Notes: generated by a model from the letters alone, not told the origin. Positions 8,449 to 18,275 are shown, numbered from the stretch's first letter. The stretch: 64,000 nucleotides of DNA from Leptolyngbya sp. FACHB-60 (GCF_014695775.1 NZ_JACJOX010000031.1:43223-107222), one strand, 5' to 3'. A program made the numbers and translations.

Positions 8449-9723
8449 CTACCAGAGCGATCGCAGCCAGGCCCACGCCATTTGCAGCCAGGTTTCGAGC
8501 GCGTAGAGCACCCAGTCTAAACCCCGCAGCACGCTGACTAGAGGCAGGTCGACGTAGTTAATTTGGGTGACTTTGACATCTATGGCGCTCGGGGAATCGA
8601 GCTGATACTGGTCTGTTCCCGTGAGTGTAGTTGAGCTGGGCGAACGGTCGGCGGTGACAATTTCGATGGGTAAATGTCGGTCACCTAGGGCGATCGCACC
8701 ATCGTGTCCCTGGGCTGCCAGAGCGGGGGAGTTAGCTACGGACACCGTCCCAGGCATCGCTACCGCTAACTCAACGCCCTGTTCGACCGAGGTCGTCGTT
8801 GGCAAGGTTCTAAAAGCAGGCTGACCATTCAACTGAGGTGGATATTGGCCTGCGATCGTTTCCGGCACCGTTGTCTCAGCGGTCGCTGGAGGCCTTTGGC
8901 GCACGATAGCACGACTAGTAGTGCGTCTGCCTGGGGCGATTGGCCAAAGGCCAGGCTCCGCCAACGCCGTCGTCATCTGCTGATCGGCTTCGCCAAATAG
9001 GTTGGTAGCTGCCGCCAGGGGGCTGGTTTGCAACCACCGCAGTGCAGCGGGCAGCCATCGCAGGGGAGGCAGCACCGCTGGATTGGTCTGGGGTAGAGGC
9101 AACCCAGGTTGATGGAGCTGAGAGTCAAGACTATGGCGGCGCTGTACCCGAGCATATTCCGCCAGCATGAGCACCAGGGCCTGCTCAAGCCGCTGTTGTT
9201 GATCCTCGCTCAGCCCGGCAAAAATCCCGTTGTCGACGGTCACTAGCACTAGCTGCCGAGTAGCTAAGTCTGAGGCAATACCGCGAATGGGTGCATTTAG
9301 CGGCACTAGATGCCACTGTCCGGGGGTTAGCACTGCGCCAGCCTTCGACTGCTTGAGCCATTGCCCATGGACGTTGACCAGCTGTAGCCTGCCAGGCCGA
9401 ACCATGTGACTGTGGAGTACCGGCGGTTGAATGACTGATAGCAAGGCGCGAATAGGCGTGTCTGCTGCTACCAGTTCTGGAGGGAGTGCTCCAGTGAGTC
9501 TGGCCCAAACCGGCCGCCAGGGACGGGTGGCTTGTAGCCGCCGGTAGCCCATTCTCAGCCCCTGCACCGCCGCGTAGAGAGGGTAAACGGCCACTTGCAG
9601 ACCCCACACCGCGGCGATACGCCCTTGCCGCAGCCACTGCCCAGTACTGTGGGCCACCTGCCGATACCCCGCCACCAAGCGGGCTACGGTCTGGCTTCGA
9701 AACGAGCGCGACGAAGTCGCCAT
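8449..9723 (-). CDS. Conserved hypothetical protein
   Basis: An uncharacterised protein of about 424 residues, not assignable to a named family. The N-terminal 90 residues are basic and amphipathic. Residues about 85-210 look like a folded alpha/beta region with several strands (LQLVNVHGQWL, HLVPLNAPIRGI, RQLVLVTVDNGIFAGL). The middle is Pro/Thr-rich and low complexity, and the last 35 residues are Trp/Leu-rich and could bind a membrane. The frame also allows an ATG at 9759, which would leave only 9 bp to the divergent mannosidase start; I prefer 9723, which leaves 45 bp and a better ribosome site. Function unknown. Confidence 0.65.
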   Translation of the reverse strand: MATSSRSFRSQTVARLVAGYRQVAHSTGQWLRQGRIAAVWGLQVAVYPLYAAVQGLRMGYRRLQATRPWRPVWARLTGALPPELVAADTPIRALLSVIQPPVLHSHMVRPGRLQLVNVHGQWLKQSKAGAVLTPGQWHLVPLNAPIRGIASDLATRQLVLVTVDNGIFAGLSEDQQQRLEQALVLMLAEYARVQRRHSLDSQLHQPGLPLPQTNPAVLPPLRWLPAALRWLQTSPLAAATNLFGEADQQMTTALAEPGLWPIAPGRRTTSRAIVRQRPPATAETTVPETIAGQYPPQLNGQPAFRTLPTTTSVEQGVELAVAMPGTVSVANSPALAAQGHDGAIALGDRHLPIEIVTADRSPSSTTLTGTDQYQLDSPSAIDVKVTQINYVDLPLVSVLRGLDWVLYALETWLQMAWAWLRSLW

Positions 9724-9768
9724 AACTCTGCCTACACTGGGAAGACTGCCTTTGATCATACCGGAGCC

Positions 9769-12700
9769 ATGCCCCCCGCCACCGTTCTCCCTGTACTCCC
9801 GCCGCAGATTCTAGACTCCCTCGATCGCCTTCGTCACCTGAGCCAACTGGACGTGCGGGATACCTGGCATCGCTGTCCCAATGCTGCGGAAAGCCCGGAT
9901 GTGCCTTGGGGCAAGGCTTGGCAAAACTGGCCTTTAGCAACGCTAAACGATCGCCATCACATCGCCTGGCCTAAGGGTAAAGTTTCCCTGGGGCTGCACC
10001 AGCGATTTACCTGGCCCACCGACCTCAACGGCTATCCCCTTCAAGGGCTAACGGCACGGCTAGCGTTGCGCTGGTGGGCCAACCAGGCCGATATCTTTAT
10101 CAATGGCGAACTGGTGCAGACGGGGGATATATTCGACTGCTGGACGCGGATTGTGCTGACGGACTGCGTCGTGCCAGGAGAAGCGGTGGATGTTTCACTG
10201 AAGCTGCTCAGCCCGGGGCACGATGAAGGGGCGCTGGTGCAAGCAGAACTGGTTTTTGAGGCTTTGGCGGGCGACTGCCCCGAACCCGGCTTTGTGGCTG
10301 ACGAACTGGCGGTCTTGGCAACCTATCTGGCCCAGTTTGATGGGGAAAAGCTCGACATGCTTACCCAGGCTCTTGAGGGAATCGATTGGGATGGGGTGGG
10401 CGATCGCGATCGCTTCCACGCCTCCCTTCTGCGCGTGCGCGATGCTCTGAAGTCGTTTTCGCCCTGGCTCAAGCAGCGCACCCTCCACTGCCTAGGCCAC
10501 GCCCATTTAGATTTGGCCTGGCTCTGGCCCGTCCCCGAAACTTGGGAGGCGGCCGAGAATACGTTTTGCTCGGTGCTAGCTCTGCAGCAAGACTTTCCTG
10601 AGCTGACCTTTAGCCACTCATCCCCAGCGCTGTTTGCCTGGTTAGAGCAGCACCGCCCCGAGCTATTCGCCACCATTCAGCAGCAGGTGAAAGCGGGGCG
10701 CTGGGCGATTGATGCGGGGCTGTGGGTCGAGCCTGACCTGAACTTGCCAGGGGGAGAGGCGATCGCCCGGCAGATTCTCTATGGCCAGCGGTACTGTGCC
10801 GAGAAATTTGGCGGGGTGAGCGCGATCGCCTGGCTACCCGACACCTTCGGCTTCTCCTGGCAACTGCCCCAGCTGCTTGCCCAGGGCGGCATTCGCTACT
10901 TCGCCACCCAAAAACTGCGCTGGAATGACACCAACCCCTTCCCCCATGACCTGTTTAGCTGGCAGGGGCTAGATGGCACCGAGATTACGGGCGTCACCCT
11001 GCCCCCCATTGGCACCGACATTACCCCGGTCGAGATGGCTCAATACGCCTGCCAGTGGGAAGTCAATACAGGGTTCGTGGATGCCCTTTGGCTCCCTGGC
11101 GTTGGCGACCACGGCGGCGGCCCCACCCGCGACATGCTGCTCAAAGCCCAACGCTGGGCTAGCTCCCCCTTCTTCCCTACCCTCACCTTCGGCCACGCCG
11201 TCCCCCTATTCGACCAGCTCACCCAAGCCCCCGCCCAGGAAACAGTTGTCCCTACCTCCACCACAACCTCATCTCCGCAGCCCCTCACCTCCCCACCCAC
11301 TCCCTCACTCCCCACCTGGAAGGACGAACTCTACCTCGAACTCCACCGGGGCTGCTACACCACCCACGGTGACCAAAAGCAGTACAACCGCCGCTGCGAA
11401 GACATGCTGTTTCAGGCCGAACTGTTTGCCTCCATCGCCGCAATCTGTGGACTTCAACCCTATCCCCAAACCGATCTAGAAACCGCTTGGAAACTGGTGC
11501 TGTTTAACCAGTTCCACGATATTTTGCCGGGGTCATCTATCCCCGAAGTGTTTGAGCAGGCGAATACAGAATGGCAAGCGGCGTTGGAGATGGGCGATCG
11601 CATTCTGCAAACCTCACTTCAGGCTCTCGCCGAACGCTGTCCCCTCCCTTCGCCTCCGCATCCTGACGCTGTGCCCGTGGTGCTGTTTAATCCGCTGAAC
11701 TGGGAGCGCAATGAAGTGGTGGCGATCTCTCTAGCTTCTGCCCTAGCTCAGACCTCTTGGCAAGCGCAGGATACCGGGGGCCAAACGCTGCTCACCCAGA
11801 CCGATCAGGCTGACTCTTCCTCACTTCTGGTCTACGTTCCCGCTATTCCTTCGGTGGGCTATCGCCTGATCTGGCTGATTCCCGCCGAGGCGGACCAGCC
11901 CAGCCCACCGCCCGCCGATTGGATTTTAGAAAATACCTATCTGCAAACCATCATCGACCCGACCACTGGCGGCATCGCTAGCCTGGTCCATAAAGCCACC
12001 GCCACCGAAACCTTCCATGGCTGTGGAAACCAACTCCAAGCGTTCAAAGACGAGGGCCAGTATTGGGACGCGTGGAATATTGCCCCCGATTACCAAGACC
12101 ATCCCCTAGATGCCTTTGTGCTCAAGAGTATTAGCTGGATTGAGTATGGCCCAGTGCGGCAAACCCTCCGGGTAGTCTATTCCTTTAACCAGTCAACCAT
12201 CGCCCAAGACTACCGTTTAGAGGCAAATTCCCCTGTGCTTGCGGTTCACACCGAGGTGGATTGGCATGAAACCCAGGTAGTGCTGAAGGCGGCGTTTCCG
12301 CTGACAGTGTCGGCGGCGGAGGCGACCTATGAAATTCCCTTTGGGGCGATCGCCCGCTCCACCACACCCACTACTCCTCAAGACCAAGCCAAGTGGGAAG
12401 TGCCCGCCCTGCGCTGGGCCGACCTCAGCGATGGCGAACGCGGCGTGAGCATTCTCACCGATTACAAGCATGGGTTCAATGCCACGCCCAGCCAGCTGCG
12501 ACTGACGCTGCTCAAAGCTCCTATTTGGCCAGATCCGGGGTGCGATCGCGGCCTCCAGACCTTCAGCTACGCCGTTTATCCCCATGCTCACAGCTGGCAG
12601 CAGGCCAAGACGGTGCAGGCCGCCCGCAACTTCAACTTGCCCGTTCGGCCCTGGGTGTTGTCATCCTCTACCTTGTCCGTGAACGCTCGATCCTCCGTCA

Positions 12701-12984
12701 GCTTCCTCGATTTAGGAGACACTGCGTTTGTGCTGTCAGCCTTCAAACAGGCGGAAGGATCGGCAAATCGATACATTCTGCGCGGCTATGAAAGCAATGG
12801 CTCAGAAACATCCCTAAAGCTTCAAGGATCTATTCCAATGGAGGTGGCGGGGCGAGTCAATTTGCTAGAAGAACCCCATGAAGCGAAGGGATTGCATGAG
12901 GTAGATCCCTGGCAGATTGTCAGTTTGGCTATATCCATCAGCCCTATAGATACTCAAACTAAATTTTTGCAGGTTGCTCCCTAG
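9769..12984 (+). CDS. Glycoside hydrolase family 38 alpha-mannosidase
   Basis: A 1071-residue alpha-mannosidase of the GH38 family, which removes alpha-linked mannose. After an N-terminal carbohydrate-binding-like domain (about 1-230), the catalytic domain begins with the metal-binding HAHLDLAWLWP motif. It contains the nucleophile aspartate in WLPDTFGFSWQLPQ and a later FNQFHDILPGSSI motif. The helical middle domain and C-terminal beta domains follow. Residues about 494-517 form a Ser/Thr/Pro-rich insertion encoded by a pyrimidine-rich tract unlike the flanking DNA. There is no signal peptide, so action is probably cytosolic. The open frame extends upstream to 9595, but that part is antisense to the neighbour and is excluded. 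Confidence 0.92.
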   Translation: MPPATVLPVLPPQILDSLDRLRHLSQLDVRDTWHRCPNAAESPDVPWGKAWQNWPLATLNDRHHIAWPKGKVSLGLHQRFTWPTDLNGYPLQGLTARLALRWWANQADIFINGELVQTGDIFDCWTRIVLTDCVVPGEAVDVSLKLLSPGHDEGALVQAELVFEALAGDCPEPGFVADELAVLATYLAQFDGEKLDMLTQALEGIDWDGVGDRDRFHASLLRVRDALKSFSPWLKQRTLHCLGHAHLDLAWLWPVPETWEAAENTFCSVLALQQDFPELTFSHSSPALFAWLEQHRPELFATIQQQVKAGRWAIDAGLWVEPDLNLPGGEAIARQILYGQRYCAEKFGGVSAIAWLPDTFGFSWQLPQLLAQGGIRYFATQKLRWNDTNPFPHDLFSWQGLDGTEITGVTLPPIGTDITPVEMAQYACQWEVNTGFVDALWLPGVGDHGGGPTRDMLLKAQRWASSPFFPTLTFGHAVPLFDQLTQAPAQETVVPTSTTTSSPQPLTSPPTPSLPTWKDELYLELHRGCYTTHGDQKQYNRRCEDMLFQAELFASIAAICGLQPYPQTDLETAWKLVLFNQFHDILPGSSIPEVFEQANTEWQAALEMGDRILQTSLQALAERCPLPSPPHPDAVPVVLFNPLNWERNEVVAISLASALAQTSWQAQDTGGQTLLTQTDQADSSSLLVYVPAIPSVGYRLIWLIPAEADQPSPPPADWILENTYLQTIIDPTTGGIASLVHKATATETFHGCGNQLQAFKDEGQYWDAWNIAPDYQDHPLDAFVLKSISWIEYGPVRQTLRVVYSFNQSTIAQDYRLEANSPVLAVHTEVDWHETQVVLKAAFPLTVSAAEATYEIPFGAIARSTTPTTPQDQAKWEVPALRWADLSDGERGVSILTDYKHGFNATPSQLRLTLLKAPIWPDPGCDRGLQTFSYAVYPHAHSWQQAKTVQAARNFNLPVRPWVLSSSTLSVNARSSVSFLDLGDTAFVLSAFKQAEGSANRYILRGYESNGSETSLKLQGSIPMEVAGRVNLLEEPHEAKGLHEVDPWQIVSLAISISPIDTQTKFLQVAP

Positions 12985-13045
12985 CCATTGCCAGGGGCTA
13001 TCCTGGTCACAAAAGCACTGATGGCTGAGGTGATGGCTTGCAACC

Positions 13046-13987
13046 CTAGGGCATCAGGACGGTGCGGGGAATCAGGGCATCACCCCCAGGATTTGATCGC
13101 AGTTTGCGAGCCTGGGCCAGCAGTTGCCATGCTGCAGGCGACAGTGCGCCGGGGGCTAATAGGGAGAGTCCAGTGGTGACCTGGCGCTGGCGCAAAGCAA
13201 CTAGGCCCCAGTGCAGGTGCAGGTATTGGCCAATGGCGGCGAGGGTGGGAATGCGATCGCGGTATCCCTCATTCACCCGTCCATAGATACGCTCTTTGAT
13301 GGTCAAATTCAGCGCCATGCGGCGGCTGAGCGGCATTTTTTGCTCGTAGCCCCCGGCCCAAAGGGTGCGGTAGGCCAGGCACTCGTTAATAAACAGCGCA
13401 TCACCAAAGTCGGCCAGCTTTACCCAGGCGTCGATGTCGTCGTAGTTGGTGGTCATGGTGGTATCCCAGCCGCCCGCCTGCAAAAAGGCATCGCGGCGAG
13501 CCGCCACCTGAGCCGGGGTGCCAAAAGGCACCTGATCCATCAACATGCCGTAATGGATAGCGCTTTGGGGAATATAAAAAACTTGGCCAGGGCCGGTGGC
13601 AGGAGTGCGACGAATTTCAGCACCATGCTCGTCGACCTGGATGGCTTGGCAGGAGCAAAGGACGGCTTCGGGATGCTGGGCGATCGCCGCTGCCATCTTC
13701 TCAATGCAGTCTGGTGCTAGATAGTCGTCATCATCCAGAAACTTAACCCACTCTCCGCTGGCGGCAGCCACGCCGTTGTTGACCGTAGCAGCATGGTTAA
13801 GGTTTTTAGCATTGCGGTAGTAGACAACCTGGCTGCCCAGACTGCGCACATACTCCTCAGTGCTGTCGGTGGAGGCATCGTCAGCGACGACAACTTCGCA
13901 GGGCACGGTTTGGTTGAGACCGCAGGCGATCGCCCGCTTCAGCAGCTCCAGCCGATTGTAGGTAGTAATCACCAAGCTAAATTTCAT
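13046..13987 (-). CDS. Family 2 glycosyltransferase
   Basis: A 313-residue GT-A fold enzyme. It opens with FSLVITTYNRLELLKRAI, has the nucleotide-binding VVADDASTDST segment, and the metal-binding FLDDDDYLAPDCIEKM motif. The acceptor side includes GGWDTTMTTNYDDIDAWVKL, typical of family 2 enzymes that use a nucleotide sugar. There is no membrane span, so it is probably cytosolic or peripheral. It converges on the alpha-mannosidase gene with a 61-bp gap, but the two lie on opposite strands and need not share a pathway. The acceptor and sugar cannot be predicted from sequence alone. Confidence 0.88.
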   Translation of the reverse strand: MKFSLVITTYNRLELLKRAIACGLNQTVPCEVVVADDASTDSTEEYVRSLGSQVVYYRNAKNLNHAATVNNGVAAASGEWVKFLDDDDYLAPDCIEKMAAAIAQHPEAVLCSCQAIQVDEHGAEIRRTPATGPGQVFYIPQSAIHYGMLMDQVPFGTPAQVAARRDAFLQAGGWDTTMTTNYDDIDAWVKLADFGDALFINECLAYRTLWAGGYEQKMPLSRRMALNLTIKERIYGRVNEGYRDRIPTLAAIGQYLHLHWGLVALRQRQVTTGLSLLAPGALSPAAWQLLAQARKLRSNPGGDALIPRTVLMP

Positions 13988-14191
13988 GGCCGCCTCCCCA
14001 GGCCAGTAGGCCCAGCATCCCTAATTAGGATATTGATTGCTGCCTTAGCATGCCCTACCAACAGAATAGATTACCAAAGGGTTTAAGCCCTCGTAGAGGC
14101 TTCTGCCACGGGTAAAGAGATGGTCAAAGTTGCGTCAGATCAACCCATCAACGATAGGCTTATTTACGCTATCAGACTAAACATCCTCAAA

Positions 14192-14240
14192 ATAACCTTG
14201 AACCCCTTCTCCCGTTTTGGGAGAAGGGGTTCAAGGTTAT
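14192..14240 (-). terminator. Perfect 22-bp hairpin, intrinsic terminator of the hemerythrin gene
   Basis: Arms at 14192-14213 and 14219-14240 are perfect reverse complements (22 bp) around a 5-base loop. On the minus strand the stem is followed by a short T-rich run (TTTT). It lies about 80 bp past the stop of the hemerythrin-like gene, which fits a rho-independent terminator. Confidence 0.8.
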
Positions 14241-14320
14241 AGCTTGCTTCCCATAAAGTGAGACAAGCTTACGAAAGTTGGCTGCACTGAGTAGCGATGC
14301 TACATCGAGGAAAAGCGCTA

Positions 14321-15367
14321 TTAGCTAATAGCAGATGCCATTTCCCGCTGCAGCTTACCCTTGGCAGCCTTAAAGTCAGTTGCCATTTGTTCCTTTTGGC
14401 TAGTGCTGCAATTCTTATCAATAGCGGCAAACATCGTAGATTCTTCCTGGCGAATATGATCGCCAACGACATCCATCAACTGTTTGACCTTTGATTTGAA
14501 CTCATCAGTCGAAGCAGGGTCAATGGCTTTGATCTCATCCAACATGCGCTTCATTTCAGCTTGCTCATCGTACAGCTCTTGAGTATTTTCGTTGCCGTAG
14601 AATGAGCGTACGTTTGGATAGACGACTTCTTCTTCCGCTTCAGCATGGGCCAGCAAATCTTTATAAAGCTGCCCAAAATACTCTTGCAGCTTTTGAGGAT
14701 CCTGAGTACCGCCGATTTCGGTAAAGATAGTGTTTGTCTTGTTATGATCTAGCCGAATCAGGGTTTGAATATTCATATCCTGTTTGTCGGTATTTTGGGT
14801 CACTACGCTACCAAATACCCCCGACAATGCGGCGATCGAATCTTGCACCCTTGCCCAAATCCCTTGATCGGCGTCTTGACCGGTCATCTCACGAACACCC
14901 ACTTGTTCGAGCATTCCCTTAAGCTGTTCTTGGTGGGCACGCCCCTCAAAATTGACCGTATTCAAAGGCCCAATAGCTACTTCTATGTCTGCTCCTACCT
15001 TCTGGGCTGCCTTATGAATTACGATGCCGCTCATCGCTTGACCGTGCTTCATCAATTCATGGTGCATGAGTTTTTGGTAAAACGTAAACTCATCACCAGA
15101 CATCATCTGCTCAAACTGTGAAATAAATGTTCCAGTTGCAGGACTAGGATCGGCTGGGACACCATATTGAACGATTACAGTTTCAATAATGCCAAGGTTT
15201 TTCTGGTCGTCCTCTAGAAAGTTCTGGAGACGTTCGCGAATATCCTGGTGCGGACAGGTCTCCATGAGCTTTTGATCATTCGAGATTATCAAATTTTGAA
15301 AGGCCTTTAAGTCTGCCAGTCTTTCACCGATTAACTGCCGCTTTGTATCGTCTAACGTTGTAACCAT
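14321..15367 (-). CDS. Hemerythrin HHE-domain protein with N-terminal ferritin-like region
   Basis: A 348-residue soluble protein. The C-terminal half (about 205-320) is a hemerythrin-like four-helix bundle with putative di-iron ligands in LDHNKTNTIF, HAEAEEEVVYP and HIRQEESTMF. Hemerythrin-type sites bind O2, NO or reactive oxygen, or hold iron. The N-terminal 180 residues are a second helical bundle with HQDIRERL and MHHELMKHG, which may be a degenerate metal-binding domain. The start at 15367 is chosen over 15391 because AGAGGA lies eight bases upstream. A strong hairpin terminator follows. Physiological role is not evident; oxidative or NO stress is a reasonable guess. Confidence 0.8.
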   Translation of the reverse strand: MVTTLDDTKRQLIGERLADLKAFQNLIISNDQKLMETCPHQDIRERLQNFLEDDQKNLGIIETVIVQYGVPADPSPATGTFISQFEQMMSGDEFTFYQKLMHHELMKHGQAMSGIVIHKAAQKVGADIEVAIGPLNTVNFEGRAHQEQLKGMLEQVGVREMTGQDADQGIWARVQDSIAALSGVFGSVVTQNTDKQDMNIQTLIRLDHNKTNTIFTEIGGTQDPQKLQEYFGQLYKDLLAHAEAEEEVVYPNVRSFYGNENTQELYDEQAEMKRMLDEIKAIDPASTDEFKSKVKQLMDVVGDHIRQEESTMFAAIDKNCSTSQKEQMATDFKAAKGKLQREMASAIS

Positions 15368-15462
15368 GATTGATTTTCCTCTGCAAAACAACTAGATTCA
15401 AGCTTAATTATCAAGTTTGACAAAACCTAGGCACCCCCGCCGAATCTACAGCGGTTCGAATA

Positions 15463-15520
15463 ATTCTTGAATTCAGGATAGGCATCTTTCCTTAGAGGTA
15501 AGATGCCTATCCCAAGAATT
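15463..15520. repeat. Nested inverted repeat
   Basis: A 13-bp perfect inverted repeat (15476-15488 with 15500-15512) is flanked by a further 8-bp pair (AATTCTTG at 15463-15470 and CAAGAATT at 15513-15520). It lies about 100 bp upstream of the hemerythrin gene start. It could be a transcription attenuator, a terminator from an unseen transcript, or a small mobile repeat. Confidence 0.6.
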
Positions 15521-15705
15521 TCTTCGAATTAGAAAAGTGCTATAAAATCATGGAAGTATGCCTACATCCTGCTTAGAGACGTTGAACAGCTGAATCTTCT
15601 ATTGGTTGATAGAAAATGTGCCTATTAGCCAACGTCAAAAAGCACTAGGGAAAACTTATGTAAGCCATCCTATGCCATGATCTTGGGGGGCAAGAAACTT
15701 GAATA

Positions 15706-15734
15706 ACACACCTCTAAACTTTAAATAGGTGTGT
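15706..15734 (+). terminator. Possible terminator of an unannotated transcript
   Basis: ACACACCT at 15706-15713 pairs with AGGTGTGT at 15727-15734 around a 13-base loop and is followed by CTTTAT. No coding gene ends just upstream on the plus strand, so if it is a terminator it would serve a small RNA lying in about 15540-15735. Weak evidence. Confidence 0.35.
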
Positions 15735-16317
15735 CTTTATCGTCTACCTAACCTGGGTCATAGGTTTTGGCCCTGCCGTGTAGAAGTAGGTATTCCTAAA
15801 GAATTAATCACAAAGGAAAAGTTTGGATTTTGTTGGTGATTAGAGCGTTAGCTAGCGGAATCCAACTAAGCTCACCGATGCTTGGGTTTCTCTGCTGGAG
15901 ATACTGCGCGAACACTCTGGTTTACTCAGCTTGGGAGCATGCCTGTTTTTAGTTAGACAGAGCACTAGAGCGGTTCGGCTGCTTCAACGAAGATTTAGTT
16001 TCAGTTTTGATGCGTGTAACTAAAGCAGCGCCTAAACACGTCAAAATCAGCATTGCAGAGATTTTATAAAAATTCGAGGTCTCTGTTGGCTCTAGCAGCC
16101 TCAGCATGCTTCTCGACCTCCTCCCAGCAGAAGATTTATTGGATTGGCACTCACCTTCCTATGGGCAAGCTGCGCTAGTGCCGCAGATCTAGGCTTCTTC
16201 AGAGACCTGTTGCTTTGAGACCAAACCTAAAAGCCAAAAGGCTCTAAGGCCATCATCGCTACGACAAAACACACTCTGCAGATACCCTAGATTTAGCTAG
16301 CCCTTGTGCTCTCCAGA

Positions 16318-18123
16318 TTACGACAGCTTCAGCACCGCCATGAAGGCTTCTTGGGGCACATCTACCGTGCCGATCGCCTTCAGACGCTTCTTACCTTTGG
16401 CCTGCTTCTGCAGCAGCTTTTTCTTGCGGGAGATGTCGCCGCCGTAGCACTTGGCCAGCACGTCTTTACGCAGGGCGGGGATGCTCTCGCTGGCCACCAC
16501 CCGACTGCCGATCGCCGCCTGAATCGGAATCTTGAACTGGTGGCGCGGAATCAGTTCTTTAAGCTTTTCGACTAGGGCTTTGCCCACGTAGTAGGCCTTG
16601 TCGCGGTGGACGATGGACGCTAGGGAATCGACCGGGTCGCCATTGATCAACACGTCGAGCCGCGACAGATGGTTTTCTCGGTAGCCAATCAGGTGGTACT
16701 CCATGCTGGCGTAACCCTTGCTGCGCGACTTCATCTGGTCGAAAAAGTCAGTCACGACCTCGGCCAGAGGCACCTCGTAGATCAAGGTGGTGCGGCCCTG
16801 GGCTAGGTACCTCATGTCTTTAAATTCGCCCCGGCGGCCCTGGCACAGCTCCATCAGCGCGCCCACATATTCTTCGGGGGTGATCATGTCGAGCTGCACG
16901 TAGGGCTCTTCAATCTTTTCGCGGACCTGGGGGTCGGGCAGGGTGCTGGGATTGTCAATTTCGAGCACCTCACCCTTGAGGGTGGTGACCCGGTAGATTA
17001 CCGAGGGCGCGGTGGTGATTAAATCCAGGTTGTACTCGCGCTCTAGACGCTCCTGCACAATTTCCATGTGCAGCAGGCCCAAAAAGCCGCAGCGAAACCC
17101 AAAGCCCATGGCGCTTGAGGTTTCTGGCTCGTACTGGAGAGCGGCGTCACTGAGGCGGAGCTTTTCGAGGGCCTCGCGCAGCTCCTCAAACTGGTCTGAA
17201 ACGATAGGGAAGAGGCCACAAAACACCATCGGCTTAGCTTCAGCGTAGCCGGGCAAAGCTTCGGTGGCGGGGTTTTGCACCAGGGTAATGGTGTCGCCCA
17301 CGCGGGCATCTTCTACGGCCTTAATCGAGGCGGCAAAGTAACCCACTTCTCCCGCATGAAGCTCGTCTACCCGAATCTGAGTGGGGGCAAGCACGCCCAG
17401 CTCGTCGATCTCGTATTCTTTGCCTGAGGCCATCAGCCGCACTTTGTCTTTGCGACGAATGCTGCCATCCATGACGCGGAAGTAGACGATCACGCCCCGG
17501 TAGCTGTCGTAGTAGCTGTCGAAGATCAGCGCTCGCAGGGGCTGATCGACGGTGTCAGTCGGGGGCGGCACCAGGTAAACGATAGATTCTAAAATTTCGT
17601 CGATGCCGACCCCTTCTTTGGCTGAGGCGAGAATGGCACCGCTGCAATCGAGGCCGATGATGTCTTCAATTTCTTGTCGGATGCGCTCGGGTTCGGCACC
17701 GGGCAGGTCGATTTTGTTGAGAACGGGGATGATTTCGAGGTTGTTCTCCAGGGCCAGATAGACGTTGGCCAGGGTTTGGGCCTCGACCCCCTGGGAGGCA
17801 TCGACCACCAGCAGCGCCCCTTCGCAAGCAATCAGCGATCGCGACACCTCGTAAGAAAAATCGACGTGCCCTGGGGTGTCGATCAGGTTGAGGACATAGT
17901 CTTTGCCGTCCTTGGCCTTGTAGTTCATGCGGGCGGCCTGGAGCTTGATGGTAATGCCCCGCTCCCGCTCCAGATCCATATTGTCGAGGAACTGGGCCTT
18001 CATTTCGCGATCGCTGACGGTGCCGGTGCGCTGGAGCAGTCGGTCGGCCAGAGTCGATTTGCCGTGGTCAATGTGGGCAATAATCGAGAAATTGCGAATC
18101 TGAGAGACGGGAACCTCTGTCAT
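16318..18123 (-). CDS. lepA: Elongation factor 4 (ribosome back-translocase)
   Basis: A 601-residue translational GTPase that acts on the ribosome, promoting back-translocation or helping under stress. Motifs in order are G1 [10 protein letters not shown]2 [13 protein letters not shown]3 DTPGHVDF and G4 NKIDLPGA, then the EF-G-like domains II, III and V. The C-terminal LepA-specific domain ends [19 protein letters not shown]. Length and motifs match the bacterial and cyanobacterial family exactly. The ATG at 18123 begins the usual [20 protein letters not shown] start. It appears monocistronic, with a G/A-rich tract upstream. Confidence 0.97.
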   Translation of the reverse strand: MTEVPVSQIRNFSIIAHIDHGKSTLADRLLQRTGTVSDREMKAQFLDNMDLERERGITIKLQAARMNYKAKDGKDYVLNLIDTPGHVDFSYEVSRSLIACEGALLVVDASQGVEAQTLANVYLALENNLEIIPVLNKIDLPGAEPERIRQEIEDIIGLDCSGAILASAKEGVGIDEILESIVYLVPPPTDTVDQPLRALIFDSYYDSYRGVIVYFRVMDGSIRRKDKVRLMASGKEYEIDELGVLAPTQIRVDELHAGEVGYFAASIKAVEDARVGDTITLVQNPATEALPGYAEAKPMVFCGLFPIVSDQFEELREALEKLRLSDAALQYEPETSSAMGFGFRCGFLGLLHMEIVQERLEREYNLDLITTAPSVIYRVTTLKGEVLEIDNPSTLPDPQVREKIEEPYVQLDMITPEEYVGALMELCQGRRGEFKDMRYLAQGRTTLIYEVPLAEVVTDFFDQMKSRSKGYASMEYHLIGYRENHLSRLDVLINGDPVDSLASIVHRDKAYYVGKALVEKLKELIPRHQFKIPIQAAIGSRVVASESIPALRKDVLAKCYGGDISRKKKLLQKQAKGKKRLKAIGTVDVPQEAFMAVLKLS

Positions 18124-18195
18124 ACAAGGCTTACCAGCGGCATATAGTTCACAGACTTTAATATTGTAATCCCTTGTTTGGCGAATACTCGGTGG

Positions 18196-18275
18196 CGAGA
18201 GGGGGAGTGAATGGGGAGAGAGGTGCGGGAGAGAGGGGCTGGGGAAGGTGAGGAGATGGGGAAGATGGAGGGGTT
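18196..18275 (+). repeat. G/A-rich low-complexity tract
   Basis: A purine-rich run built from GGGGAG, GAGAGG and GGGGAAG units upstream of lepA. Similar tracts occur at 37655-37729, 42490-42522 and 51684-51740, so this is a dispersed degenerate repeat rather than a site specific to lepA. Confidence 0.75.

Larger units (their letters stand above)
15368..16317. other. 950-bp gene-free, AT-richer intergenic stretch
   Basis: No open frame of useful length occurs on either strand between the hemerythrin gene start and the lepA stop. Base composition is visibly less GC-rich than the surrounding genes and HIP1 sites are absent. It contains two hairpins, listed separately. It may hold a small RNA or decayed genes, but I see no match to tmRNA, RNase P RNA or SRP RNA. 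Confidence 0.6.

Noticed and set aside
9595..9768. Upstream extension of the alpha-mannosidase open frame by 58 codons
   Set aside because: It overlaps the divergent upstream gene and lacks family-like sequence, so the ATG at 9769 is used.
9185..9940. A 251-residue minus-strand frame
   Set aside because: It is a frame shadow over the uncharacterised gene at 8449-9723 and the mannosidase start, with repetitive composition and no homology-like motif.
10973..11479. A 168-residue plus-strand frame within the mannosidase gene
   Set aside because: It is a shifted-frame shadow created by the Pro/Ser/Thr-rich region of the real gene.
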